A DNA stretch of 45,056 nucleotides from Alphaproteobacteria bacterium. Its GTDB lineage: Bacteria; Pseudomonadota; Alphaproteobacteria; SHVP01. The stretch is from positions 1 to 45,056 of the forward strand of contig VGES01000027.1 of assembly GCA_016869765.1 (NCBI GenBank). The letters run 5' to 3'. Shown in pieces: positions 35,364 to 42,918 of the stretch. The first letter of the stretch is position 1. The number at the start of each line of letters is the position of its first letter. The notes beneath the pieces are model-generated. The model was not told the origin of the DNA, made no database searches, and saw only the letters and a list, made by a program, of their open reading frames with translations. Both the position numbers and the translations under genes were made by a program.

Positions 35364-36449
35364 ATGACGACAGTCGAATTGAAGAAAGTTGCCAAACGCT
35401 ACGGGCAGACGGCAGCGATCGACGGCGTGTCGTTGGCCATCGCCAAGGGCGAGTTCGTCACCCTGCTGGGACCTAGCGGGTGCGGCAAGACAACGACGCT
35501 CCGGGTCGTCGCCGGCCTGGTCGAATCCGACGCGGGATCGGTGTCGCTCGGCAACATCGACGTGACGAACATTCCCACTCACAAACGCAACATCGGCATG
35601 GTGTTCCAGAGCCATGCGTTGTTTCCGCACATGACGGTGGAAGAAAACGTCTCCTTCGGCCTACGCATGCGCGGGGTTGCGGCCGATCAACGCTCGACCA
35701 ACATTAACCGGGCGTTGGAACTGGTGCGGTTGCCCGGGTTCAACGCGCGTTATCCGCATCAACTTTCTGGGGGGCAGCAACAACGGGTGGCCCTGGCGCG
35801 CGCCTTGGTGATCCAGCCAAGCGTACTTCTTCTGGACGAACCATTCGGCGCGCTCGACCGGAAACTCCGTGACACGATGCAGGTGGAACTGCGGGAACTG
35901 ACGCGTCGCATCGGTATCACGTCGATTTTCGTGACCCACGACCAGGAAGAAGCCCTGATCCTGTCGGATCGCATCGCGGTCATGAACATGGGGTGTATCG
36001 AACAACTCGGCACGCCGGCCGAAGTGTTCGAGCGACCGCAGACCAAGTTTGTCGCGGACTTCATGGGTGTTGCCAACTTCGTGCCGGCCAGCGTCCTCGG
36101 GTCCCGTGGGCCTCTTACCGCCCTCGACGCCGACGGCATTGCCGTCGAGAGCACGGATGCGATCCAAGCGGCAACAGGTGCCACGATTGAGGTCGCGTTG
36201 CGTGCCGAACACATCACGATCGGCGAGGGCGATGCAGGGACTTCGTCCAACAGCGTCGCCGGGAGTGTCGCCTCGGCGGTCTATCACGGCAATGCCTCGA
36301 CCTACGAGGTCATGGTTCCCGGGCGGAGTGGCCAGCGTCGATTGGTTGTGCGTGAAGCCAACCGCGGAGCGACGGGGGTGCGCTTTGCCACCGGCGCCAA
36401 AGTTGCCCTGTCATGGCCCTCCGGGGCCGTCAGGTTGCTCAGTCGTTGA
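35364..36449 (+). CDS. Polyamine-type ABC transporter ATPase (PotA-like)
   Basis: A 361-residue ABC ATPase. Walker A is G-P-S-G-C-G-K-T (35-42), the signature S-G-G-Q-Q-Q-R (near 134) and Walker B V-L-L-L-D-E-P-F-G-A-L-D (near 154). The H-loop is V-T-H-D-Q-E-E-A. The C-terminal part from about 270 is a TOBE-type domain with L-R-A-E-H-I. It powers import through the permeases just upstream. The frame is open further upstream, but the ATG at 35364, 2 bases after the PotC-like stop, is where the ABC domain begins. Confidence 0.94.
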   Translation: MTTVELKKVAKRYGQTAAIDGVSLAIAKGEFVTLLGPSGCGKTTTLRVVAGLVESDAGSVSLGNIDVTNIPTHKRNIGMVFQSHALFPHMTVEENVSFGLRMRGVAADQRSTNINRALELVRLPGFNARYPHQLSGGQQQRVALARALVIQPSVLLLDEPFGALDRKLRDTMQVELRELTRRIGITSIFVTHDQEEALILSDRIAVMNMGCIEQLGTPAEVFERPQTKFVADFMGVANFVPASVLGSRGPLTALDADGIAVESTDAIQAATGATIEVALRAEHITIGEGDAGTSSNSVAGSVASAVYHGNASTYEVMVPGRSGQRRLVVREANRGATGVRFATGAKVALSWPSGAVRLLSR

Positions 36450-36477
36450 ATCCAACCGGAAAGGAACGGGTGTACCG

Positions 36478-37548
36478 ATGAACAGAAAATCTCCGAAACA
36501 GGACGGAATGTCCCGGCGTACCATTTTGGCCGCCGGGGCGGCGACCGCTGGCGTCATTGCCGGCTTCCCCTATGTGACGCGAGCGCAGGCTCGCACGATC
36601 GTCAGCACGCTGTTCGGCGGCGTCTACGAGGAGCGCTACCGCGCGACGGTGCTGCAGCCGTTCGAGCGCAAGACCGGGGTCAAGTTCGAGTTCAAATACG
36701 GTGCGCCGGACGAGTGGCTGAATTCGGCGATCATCAACAAGGACAATCCCGAGATCGACCTGCCGTTCCTGTCGCTGCCGGTCGCCATGCGGGCGCTCAC
36801 GATTCCGGACCTGTTCCTCGACTTGACGCCGGAAATGATCCCGAACCTGAGAGACGTGCACCCGGCCTTCTACGACGGCTACAACAAGAAGGCGGTCGGC
36901 TTCAACTACATCGATTCGGGCTTCTTGTACCGCAAGGACCGCGTCTCCAATCCGCCGCGTTCCTGGAGGGATCTGTGGGATCCCCGCTTCAAGGGACAGA
37001 TCGTGTTGCCGGATGTTTCCGGCGGCACGTTCTACGAACTTGTCATGATTGCGACGCTGCAAAACGGCGGCAGTGAGACCAATATCACGCCGGGCATCGA
37101 AGCCTTGAAGCGGCTGAAACCCAATATCGTTCGCTGGTACAAAAGTGTGAACGAGGTCAGCGGCATCATCGAGCGGGGTGAGGCGTTGATTGCCGCCGGT
37201 TTCGCCGCGACGCGCGCCTACGCCATGGTCGATGCCGGTGCGCCGGTGGACTACATCGTGCCGTCCGACGGCGCGCCGATCGGCGTGCTTTCGTATCACG
37301 TGCCGATCAAGGCCAAGAACCGCAATCTCCTGCTCGAGTTCATTAACTTCGCGCTCGAGGTCGAGCAACAGAAGAACTTTGGTAACGCCATGCAATCGGG
37401 CATGGTCAATACCAAAACGGCCCTCGAGGACAAGGTCAAAGCGCGGACGGCGCCGCACGACAAGTTGCTGCGCCTCAATTGGCAGGCGATCCAACCCAAG
37501 TTCGGGGAGATCGCGGAACGTGTGACGAAAGAAGTCATTAGCGGTTAG
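36478..37548 (+). CDS. Polyamine-type ABC substrate-binding protein with Tat signal, copy 2
   Basis: A 356-residue paralogue of the protein at 31266. It has a Tat motif S-R-R-T-I-L (12-17) and V-T-R-A-Q-A near the cleavage site. Shared landmarks with copy 1 are G-G-V-Y-E, the P-F-E-R-K-T-G stretch, K-A-V-G-F-N-Y, S-W-R-D-L-W-D-P-R-F-K-G, L-K-R-L-K-P-N, R-W-Y-K-S and G-V-L-S-Y-H-V. It probably presents a different but related solute to the same permease. AAGGAA lies upstream of the ATG. A strong terminator follows immediately, so it ends the transport transcript. Confidence 0.92.
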   Translation: MNRKSPKQDGMSRRTILAAGAATAGVIAGFPYVTRAQARTIVSTLFGGVYEERYRATVLQPFERKTGVKFEFKYGAPDEWLNSAIINKDNPEIDLPFLSLPVAMRALTIPDLFLDLTPEMIPNLRDVHPAFYDGYNKKAVGFNYIDSGFLYRKDRVSNPPRSWRDLWDPRFKGQIVLPDVSGGTFYELVMIATLQNGGSETNITPGIEALKRLKPNIVRWYKSVNEVSGIIERGEALIAAGFAATRAYAMVDAGAPVDYIVPSDGAPIGVLSYHVPIKAKNRNLLLEFINFALEVEQQKNFGNAMQSGMVNTKTALEDKVKARTAPHDKLLRLNWQAIQPKFGEIAERVTKEVISG

Positions 37549-37560
37549 TCGGTTGCGGAC

Positions 37561-37599
37561 GAGCGACGAGGCCTCGGGCCTCGTCGCTCTCCTTTTTTT
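37561..37599 (+). terminator. Strong intrinsic terminator after the second binding-protein gene
   Basis: Perfect 12-base arms GAGCGACGAGGC and GCCTCGTCGCTC enclose a 5-base loop and are followed by TCC and seven T. It starts 13 bases after the stop of the binding-protein gene. The esterase gene ATG lies 10 bases beyond the T-run, so its Shine-Dalgarno is very close to, or made by, readthrough past this structure. Confidence 0.92.
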
Positions 37600-37608
37600 G
37601 AGGTCGCG

Positions 37609-38742
37609 ATGGTGACGGTCGAGGGGACGTGCGATCCCAAGTTCGAACGGGTCCGGGAGGCCTTCGCCGGGAACTTCCGCTCTGGTGACGAGGTCGGAGC
37701 GGCGGTAGCTGTCATGGTCGACGGCCGCATGGTGGTCGACCTTTGGGGCGGCGTGCGTGACCAAGCGAGCGGCGCCATATGGCAGCGCGACACGCTCGCT
37801 TGCATGATGTCGGTGGCCAAGGGGGTGACGGCTACGTGTATGGCGATGCTGTTCGATCGTGGGCTGCTCGATCTCGAGGCTCCGGTCGCGCGCTACTGGC
37901 CCGAGTTCGCCAGGAACGGCAAGGACGCCGTCACCGTGCGCCAGATCATGAGCCATCTCGCTGGTATTCCGGTGACCGACGCCGCTCCCGAAAGCGCCAT
38001 CTACGATTGGCCGACCATGATCGCCGCGATCGAGGCGCAGCGGCCGATTTGGCAGCCGGGTTCGACCCAATTCTATCACTCGGCGACCATGGGCCATCTG
38101 ACCGGCGAAATTCTCCGCCGCATTACCGGAAAGACGATCGGCCGCTTCCTACACGACGAGGTCTGCGCCCGGCTCGGGGCGGACTATGCCATCGGGCTGT
38201 CGGAGGCCGACGTTGCGCGCTGCGCCACCATGATCCCGTCGGCCGGAAACGTCATTGGTCTTGCCAAGGCAGCTCCGCCGGACAGTCTCGAGGCTCGGAT
38301 GTGGCGGCCGCTGCCGGCCAGCGAGGATTTTAACTCCCGGCGCTTCCGCCAGGCGGAGATTCCAGCCTTCAACGGGCACGGTACCGCGCGTGGAGTGGCG
38401 ACCATTTACGGCGCGCTGGCCCGGGGCGGTGAACTGGGCGGGATACGCCTGTTGCGCCCCGAAGGTTTGGCCCCGTTCATCGCCGATCAACCCACCGGGC
38501 GACCGGTGGCGAGTGCCGTGCCGCTCCGCATGGGACTGGGTTTCATGTTGTGTTCGCCGCCCCATCGTCCGATGGGACCAAACCTGCGCTCGTTCGGGCA
38601 CACCGGGGCCGGCGGCGCCCAGGGGTTTGCCGACCCCGATGCCCGCGTCGGGTTTGGTTACGCATTGAACCGGATGCACGACGGGCGCGACGCCAGCCCG
38701 CGGGCGACGCGTATGATCGAAGCGACCTTCTCCTGCCTCTAG
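37609..38742 (+). CDS. Serine hydrolase, beta-lactamase/class C esterase fold
   Basis: A 377-residue protein of the EstB/class C beta-lactamase-like family. The catalytic S-x-x-K is S68-V-A-K71, the Y-x-S-like motif is Y156-H-S, and the third motif is G-H-T-G-A-G-G near 330, in place of K-T-G. There is no signal peptide, so it is likely cytoplasmic and an esterase or amidase rather than a resistance enzyme. The ATG at 37609 lies 10 bases after the terminator T-run, with GAGG upstream. It is followed 9 bases later by the acyl-CoA dehydrogenase gene, forming a two-gene unit that may depend on readthrough or an own promoter. Confidence 0.9.
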   Translation: MVTVEGTCDPKFERVREAFAGNFRSGDEVGAAVAVMVDGRMVVDLWGGVRDQASGAIWQRDTLACMMSVAKGVTATCMAMLFDRGLLDLEAPVARYWPEFARNGKDAVTVRQIMSHLAGIPVTDAAPESAIYDWPTMIAAIEAQRPIWQPGSTQFYHSATMGHLTGEILRRITGKTIGRFLHDEVCARLGADYAIGLSEADVARCATMIPSAGNVIGLAKAAPPDSLEARMWRPLPASEDFNSRRFRQAEIPAFNGHGTARGVATIYGALARGGELGGIRLLRPEGLAPFIADQPTGRPVASAVPLRMGLGFMLCSPPHRPMGPNLRSFGHTGAGGAQGFADPDARVGFGYALNRMHDGRDASPRATRMIEATFSCL

Positions 38743-38751
38743 GATTGCACC

Positions 38752-39894
38752 GTGGACTTCTCCATCAGCGACGAGCAAAGACTCATTCTCGATTCCGTCG
38801 ATCGTTTCGTGGCCCAGCATTTGCCCCCCGAGGAGGTGCGCCGCCGCGACCGCGCGCATGAACCACCCGATTTCCTCATCCCGCTCATGGGCGAGCAGGG
38901 GATGCTCGGCTTGCCTTTCGAAGAACGTTACGGCGGTTCGGGCCACGACTGGATCACGGTCGCTCTGGTTCAAGAGCGGCTCGGCTACTACGCGGCGACG
39001 GCAGCCTCGCTATTCTCGACCACCGTTTGCTTCGGTGGCATGTCGCTGATGACCTACGGCAGCGTGGCCCAGCGCGAGGAGTACATGCCGTTGCTGATCA
39101 AGGGACGGCTGCGCTTCGCCCTGGCCCTGACGGAGCCAGGAGCAGGCAGCGACGCCGGAGCTCTCACGACTCGGGGGTCTCCCGTCGATGGCGGCTGGCG
39201 CGTCAATGGGCGAAAGACGTGGATCAGTGCCGCCAACGTTGCGGACTTTCTGGTCGCGGCCTGCCGCACGGTGCCGGGTTCCAAAGGCAACGACGGCGTG
39301 TCGATGCTGATGATTCCGCGCGGCACGTCCGGGATCCACATGACGCAATTGGAGAAGGTCGGAAACAACTGCCTCACTTCCTGGGATATCGCGTTCGACG
39401 ATGTGTTCGTTCCGCGTTCCGCCCTGCTCGGTGAGGATGGGCGCGGGTTCCGCCACCTGATGCAGACGCTGCATTTCAGTCGCGCCGGCCAGGCCGCCAA
39501 CGTTATCGGGCAGTGCCAGGCGGTCGTCGACATGGCGGTGCGCCACGCCAAAGAGCGTGTGCAGTTCGGCCAACCGATCGGAAGATTCCAGGTCATTCAG
39601 CATCGCCTTGCCGACATGCAGACGCGCGTCGATCTGGCGCGGCTGATGCTCTATCGCTTGGCTTGGCTGATCGCGACTGGTCAGCGCTGTCGCAAGGAGG
39701 CTGCGCAAGCCAAGCTGGTTGCGTCGGAAACGCTGCAGTACGTTGTCGATCACGGCATGCAGATTCTCGCCAGCGCGGGTTATTCGCTCGACTCGGACAT
39801 GCAGCGAATCTGGCGCGACTCGCGCCTCTACACCTTCGGGGAGGGGACAAGCGAAATCCAACGCAACCTGATCGCGCGCGAGATCGGACTATAG
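38752..39894 (+). CDS. Acyl-CoA dehydrogenase
   Basis: A 380-residue flavoenzyme of beta-oxidation type. The N-terminal helical domain starts D-F-S-I-S-D-E-Q-R. The middle domain has A-L-T-E-P-G-A-G-S-D-A (near 126) and W-I-S-A-A-N (near 160). The C-terminal helical domain includes R-V-Q-F-G-Q-P-I-G-R-F-Q near 267. The catalytic base is probably Glu364 in G-E-G-T-S-E-I-Q. It would desaturate the acyl-CoA made by the two ligases, passing electrons to ETF. Start is the GTG at 38752, 9 bases after the esterase stop. It is the last intact gene of the supercluster. Confidence 0.93.
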   Translation: MDFSISDEQRLILDSVDRFVAQHLPPEEVRRRDRAHEPPDFLIPLMGEQGMLGLPFEERYGGSGHDWITVALVQERLGYYAATAASLFSTTVCFGGMSLMTYGSVAQREEYMPLLIKGRLRFALALTEPGAGSDAGALTTRGSPVDGGWRVNGRKTWISAANVADFLVAACRTVPGSKGNDGVSMLMIPRGTSGIHMTQLEKVGNNCLTSWDIAFDDVFVPRSALLGEDGRGFRHLMQTLHFSRAGQAANVIGQCQAVVDMAVRHAKERVQFGQPIGRFQVIQHRLADMQTRVDLARLMLYRLAWLIATGQRCRKEAAQAKLVASETLQYVVDHGMQILASAGYSLDSDMQRIWRDSRLYTFGEGTSEIQRNLIAREIGL

Positions 39895-39898
39895 GGCG

Positions 39899-40145
39899 AT
39901 GCCCAGGCGGTCCATCGCGGCGCTGTGGGCGCTCATGGTCTTCGTGGTCCCGGTGACGGCCGCCGGCGCCGATGGGCGAACGATCACGATCCAGTTCGAG
40001 AACGATCGCTTCGTCAATACCGATCGTCACCACACGCACGGAACCCGCGTGGTCTTCGCCGCTAGCCCGACGGTACCGAAATGGGCGCGTGAGCCGCTTG
40101 ATCTCATTCTCGATATCTCAGGGGTGCCCGACGCCCTGGGTCGCC
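39899..40145 (+). pseudogene. Truncated LpxR-like (DUF2219) outer-membrane protein gene
   Basis: The first about 80 codons encode a signal peptide (1-25, ending A-A-G-A-D) and the family signature I-Q-F-E-N-D-R-F, followed by T-D-R-H-H-T-H-G-T-R and W-A-R-E-P-L-D-L. This matches the N-terminus of LpxR-like lipid A deacylases, which are about 300-residue beta-barrels. After about codon 80 the sequence switches to unrelated, antisense material and stops at 40186. AGGGCG precedes the ATG, just 4 bases after the dehydrogenase stop. The rest of the barrel is absent from the window, so the product would be non-functional. Confidence 0.7.
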
Positions 40146-40370
40146 GGTGTGTTTGTTGGACGCTGCGTTCACCGTGGCGATCTTGAGCTGGCTCACCTGT
40201 GTCGCGAGGTCGAGGCCCGACACGGCCGAGGTCGGCGTCACGGTGATGGCGAGAATGCCCTGAACCGTGGCGTTCAGCGTGATATTGCCGGACGCTGCGG
40301 CGAGGGCGGGGCCCCCGAGTACGAGAACGGTTCCGAGGAGGCCGGCCATGATTTTGCGCGAGTTTTTCAT
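40138..40370 (-). pseudogene. Truncated secreted protein of unknown family
   Basis: It encodes about 77 residues: a signal peptide (1-27, ending A-L-A-A-A), then I-T-L-N-A-T-V-Q-G, V-T-P-T-S-A and L-K-I-A-T-V-N-A-A-S-N, a beta-rich secreted domain start. After H-T-G the frame runs into the antisense of the LpxR-like fragment and ends at 40104. The two truncated genes converge on the same point near 40140-40150. That indicates a deletion (or an assembly join) that removed the 3' ends of both. I do not recognise the family. Start ATG 40370 has only a weak Shine-Dalgarno. Confidence 0.6.
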
Positions 40371-40758
40371 AGTCACTACTCGTCGATGTCGGGCCTTAGG
40401 CCCTTGGCCTCAACGTCTCGGTTCATTCTCGATATGCGGCGTGCTGTTACGCCTGCGTCTTGTTGTTAACTAAGGGAGCAACCGACGTGCCAATGATGCT
40501 GCAGTGCGAAAAGCGTCAAGAATGGTGAATAATATTTATGATAAACAACATTATATCTTTTCCTCTTTATGTAGTTTCGAGGTCTACGTAAGCGTACGGA
40601 TTTGTCCTGCATTGGCACAATCGGGCGCGCCAAAACGAAACAATTGCGTCAAATTTGAACTAATTTTCTAGCAAAATCCCGGCATTCCCGGTCGCCGTCG
40701 GGGAGCGCGCGCGGCTTAGGGCGCTCGAACGATGAACGTCAGTTGGACGCCCGCGTTG
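40371..40758. other. AT-rich intergenic region
   Basis: No gene is visible. Bases about 40515-40680 are far richer in A and T than the rest of the window and include the minus-strand box TATAAT at 40555-40550, without a good -35 partner. A small hairpin GGGCC-TTA-GGCCC lies at 40391-40403. The stretch is upstream of the truncated secreted-protein gene and downstream of the frameshifted gene at 40759, so it may hold the promoter of the former or be a remnant of acquired DNA. Confidence 0.45.
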
Positions 40759-41168
40759 TTAACGTTTTGCGGTGGGGCACTCATGGTCAAGGCCCTTGCC
40801 CGCGCGGGCGGTCGGCCCCTCGGCGCGGCCGACGCGCTCCAGAACCGCTTGATTGCCACGGAACTGAACGGGACGGTCGTCGTAGCTCAATGCGAACTGG
40901 AAGGGATTGGCTTCCCCAGCGGCTGTGCTGACCAAAAGCAACTCGCAGCCAGCCGCGGCGTTGCTGAGGATGTCGAACACCGCGAGAACGGCGTTGACCA
41001 TGGATTGCCTCGGGTCCCAGCTGATGAACGAGGTCTGGGTGTGGAGCGAGAGCGTGGTCACGCCATAGACGAAGCCCGTGACCCGGGCAGCATCCTAACT
41101 GCTGGCCACGCCAGGTAGACGGTCAAAGCACCGGCCAGTATGGCAAACGCGGCACACGGCAGCTTCAT
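40759..41168 (-). pseudogene. Probable frameshifted small secreted protein gene
   Basis: The ATG at 41168 starts a signal-peptide-like sequence (M-K-L-P-C-A-A-F-A-I-L-A-G-A-L) that hits a stop at 41058. A second frame, from about 41095 to 40759, continues as R-V-T-G-F-V-Y-G-V-T-T-L-S-L, I-L-S-N-A-A-A-G-C-E-L-L-L-V and Y-D-D-R-P-V-Q-F. Third-codon positions in that frame are strongly G/C, as in real genes of this window, whereas the plus-strand frame over the same bases is not. This fits one gene broken by an indel near 41095-41100. The family is unknown. Confidence 0.35.
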
Positions 41169-41282
41169 CCCAGGGCCTGATCCTTTCGTCGAGACCTTAG
41201 GCAACCTTCGTGCGTCATGGACCGGCTCGTCAAAGGAGGGGAAGTGTCGCATGCTGCGATGGCGCGTTTCGGAGGGCGGGCG

Positions 41283-42152
41283 ATGAAACCTCAGCGAACG
41301 GGGCCTTTCCCGTATAGCCCCATGATTCGCCGACCCGTCCTCCGTTGGCCGGACGGTGCACGGCTGGCGCTTTGGGTCGTCCCCAACGTCGAGTTCTTCC
41401 ACCTCGATCAACCTGTTCCCTTCGGTGCGGGTGGGGTGCCCGACGTGCTGGGCTGGTCGCTTCGGGACTATGGCGCCCGGGTCGCGGTCTTCCGATTGAT
41501 GGATGTTCTCGAGCGCCATCGCATTCGTGCCACGGTCGCCCTCAACAGCGAGGTCTGCGACGCCTATCCCGCGATCGTCGAGGAGGGCCTGCAGCGCGGC
41601 TGGGAGTTCATGGCGCACGGGCAGACCAACTCGATCTACGTCGACGGCATGGACCAGGAGACCGAACGCCGATACATCGCCAGTGCGCTCGATCGCATTG
41701 CCGCAGCGACCAAACGTCGCCCAAGGGGGTGGCTCAGCCCCGGCGTGCGCATTACCTGGAATACGCTCGACATCCTGGCCGAACTCGGGTGCGACTACTT
41801 CTGCGACTACGTCAACGATGACCAGCCCTATCGCATGACCGCGAGCGGGCGCGCGGTCATGTCGATCCCATACTCCTCCGAAATCAACGATCTGCCGGCA
41901 TTCTTGCGCTACAACCGCACCGCCGAGGAATTCGCAGCGATGATCCGGCGCCAGTTCGATGTTCTCTACGCCGAGGGTGCGACGTCGGGACGGGTCATGG
42001 CGATCGCGCTGCACCCGTTCGTGATTGGCGTGCCGCACCGAATAGGTGCCCTCGACGCAGCCCTCGGCTATATCTGCCGTCATCCCGGCGTTTGGCGCGC
42101 CACCGGCTCTGAGATTGTCGATGCCTACAAGGCGACCACAACGTCATCCTGA
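41283..42152 (+). CDS. Polysaccharide deacetylase-family (PuuE/allantoinase-like) protein
   Basis: A 289-residue NodB-fold protein, closest in layout to PuuE-type allantoinases and imidase-like deacetylases. The N-terminus has W-P-D-G-A-R-L-A-L-W-V-V-P-N-V-E, then V-L-E-R-H-R-I-R-A-T-V-A-L-N-S near 85. G-W-E-F-M-A-H-G-Q-T-N-S (near 119-130) would supply a metal-binding His, and a later W-L-S-P-G and A-L-H-P-F complete the pattern. No signal peptide, so likely cytoplasmic C-N hydrolysis. I chose ATG 41283 because GGAGG lies 7 bases upstream; an ATG at 41217 is an alternative. It is followed 24 bases later by an isochorismatase-like gene. Confidence 0.85.
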   Translation: MKPQRTGPFPYSPMIRRPVLRWPDGARLALWVVPNVEFFHLDQPVPFGAGGVPDVLGWSLRDYGARVAVFRLMDVLERHRIRATVALNSEVCDAYPAIVEEGLQRGWEFMAHGQTNSIYVDGMDQETERRYIASALDRIAAATKRRPRGWLSPGVRITWNTLDILAELGCDYFCDYVNDDQPYRMTASGRAVMSIPYSSEINDLPAFLRYNRTAEEFAAMIRRQFDVLYAEGATSGRVMAIALHPFVIGVPHRIGALDAALGYICRHPGVWRATGSEIVDAYKATTTSS

Positions 42153-42176
42153 AAGAACCACACTGGGCGAGGATTC

Positions 42177-42917
42177 ATGACCGAGCGTATCTGGGACAAG
42201 TTCCTGACCGCCCGTGACAAAGAGGTTTTCGCCGCGTCCGGCTACGGGGCGAACGCCGGGTTCGGCAAGCGCCCAGTGCTACTCGTGATCGATGTCAATT
42301 ACGGGTTCGTAGGCGATCGTCCCGAACCGATCCTGGAATCGATCAAGCGCTGGCCGAATTCCTGCGGTGAAGACGGTTGGGCGGCGGTCCCCGTGATTCG
42401 GCGCCTGATCGACCAGGCGCACAACCAGGGAATTCCGGTCATCTATACGACGGGACGAACGCGCCCGGACCGCTGGGATCGCGGCAGCTGGTCGTGGAAG
42501 AACAGCCGCACGTCCCAGGCGCTGGCGCCGCAGCGCAAATCCAACCTCGATCCCAACACTATCATTCCGGAGTTGGCGCCGGCGGCCCACGACATCGTCA
42601 TCGACAAGCGCAAACCGTCGGGGTTCTTCGGCACCGATCTCCAGTCGTTCCTGACCCTGTTGCAGGCCGACTCGCTGGTGCTCACGGGAACCACGACGAG
42701 CGGCTGCGTCCGCGCGACGGCGATCGATGCTTTCAGTCTCAACTACCGCGTGGCGATCGTCGAAGACGGCTGTTTCGATCGCTCGCAGGCTTCCCACGCC
42801 ATCAATCTGTGCGACATGAACGCGAAGTACGCCGACGTCATCGCGAGCGAGGACGTGTTGCGCTTCTTCACGACGTTGCCGAGCGGGTTGTTCGAACTGC
42901 CGAGTGGCCGGATCTGA
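42177..42917 (+). CDS. Isochorismatase-like cysteine hydrolase (N-carbamoylsarcosine amidase type)
   Basis: A 246-residue single-domain hydrolase with an intact triad: Asp39 (V-I-D-V-N-Y-G-F), Lys144 (D-K-R-K-P-S-G-F-F-G-T) and Cys177 (T-T-S-G-C-V-R-A-T). The K-P-S-G-F-F-G-T and T-S-G-C-V-R-A-T motifs are typical of N-carbamoylsarcosine amidase-like members, which hydrolyse carbamoyl or amide groups. GAGG lies 5 bases before the ATG. Together with the deacetylase upstream, this suggests ureide or imide degradation. It is only distantly related to the double-domain protein at 32378. Confidence 0.9.
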   Translation: MTERIWDKFLTARDKEVFAASGYGANAGFGKRPVLLVIDVNYGFVGDRPEPILESIKRWPNSCGEDGWAAVPVIRRLIDQAHNQGIPVIYTTGRTRPDRWDRGSWSWKNSRTSQALAPQRKSNLDPNTIIPELAPAAHDIVIDKRKPSGFFGTDLQSFLTLLQADSLVLTGTTTSGCVRATAIDAFSLNYRVAIVEDGCFDRSQASHAINLCDMNAKYADVIASEDVLRFFTTLPSGLFELPSGRI

Positions 42918-42918
42918 A

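Noticed and set aside
36439-38097. 552-codon minus-strand frame across the second Tat binding protein and the terminator
   Set aside because: It crosses an intrinsic terminator and two well-supported plus-strand genes, and shows no domain.
40732-41118. Plus-strand frame with an ATG at 40732
   Set aside because: Its third positions are less G/C-biased than those of the minus-strand frame over the same bases, and no motif is visible.
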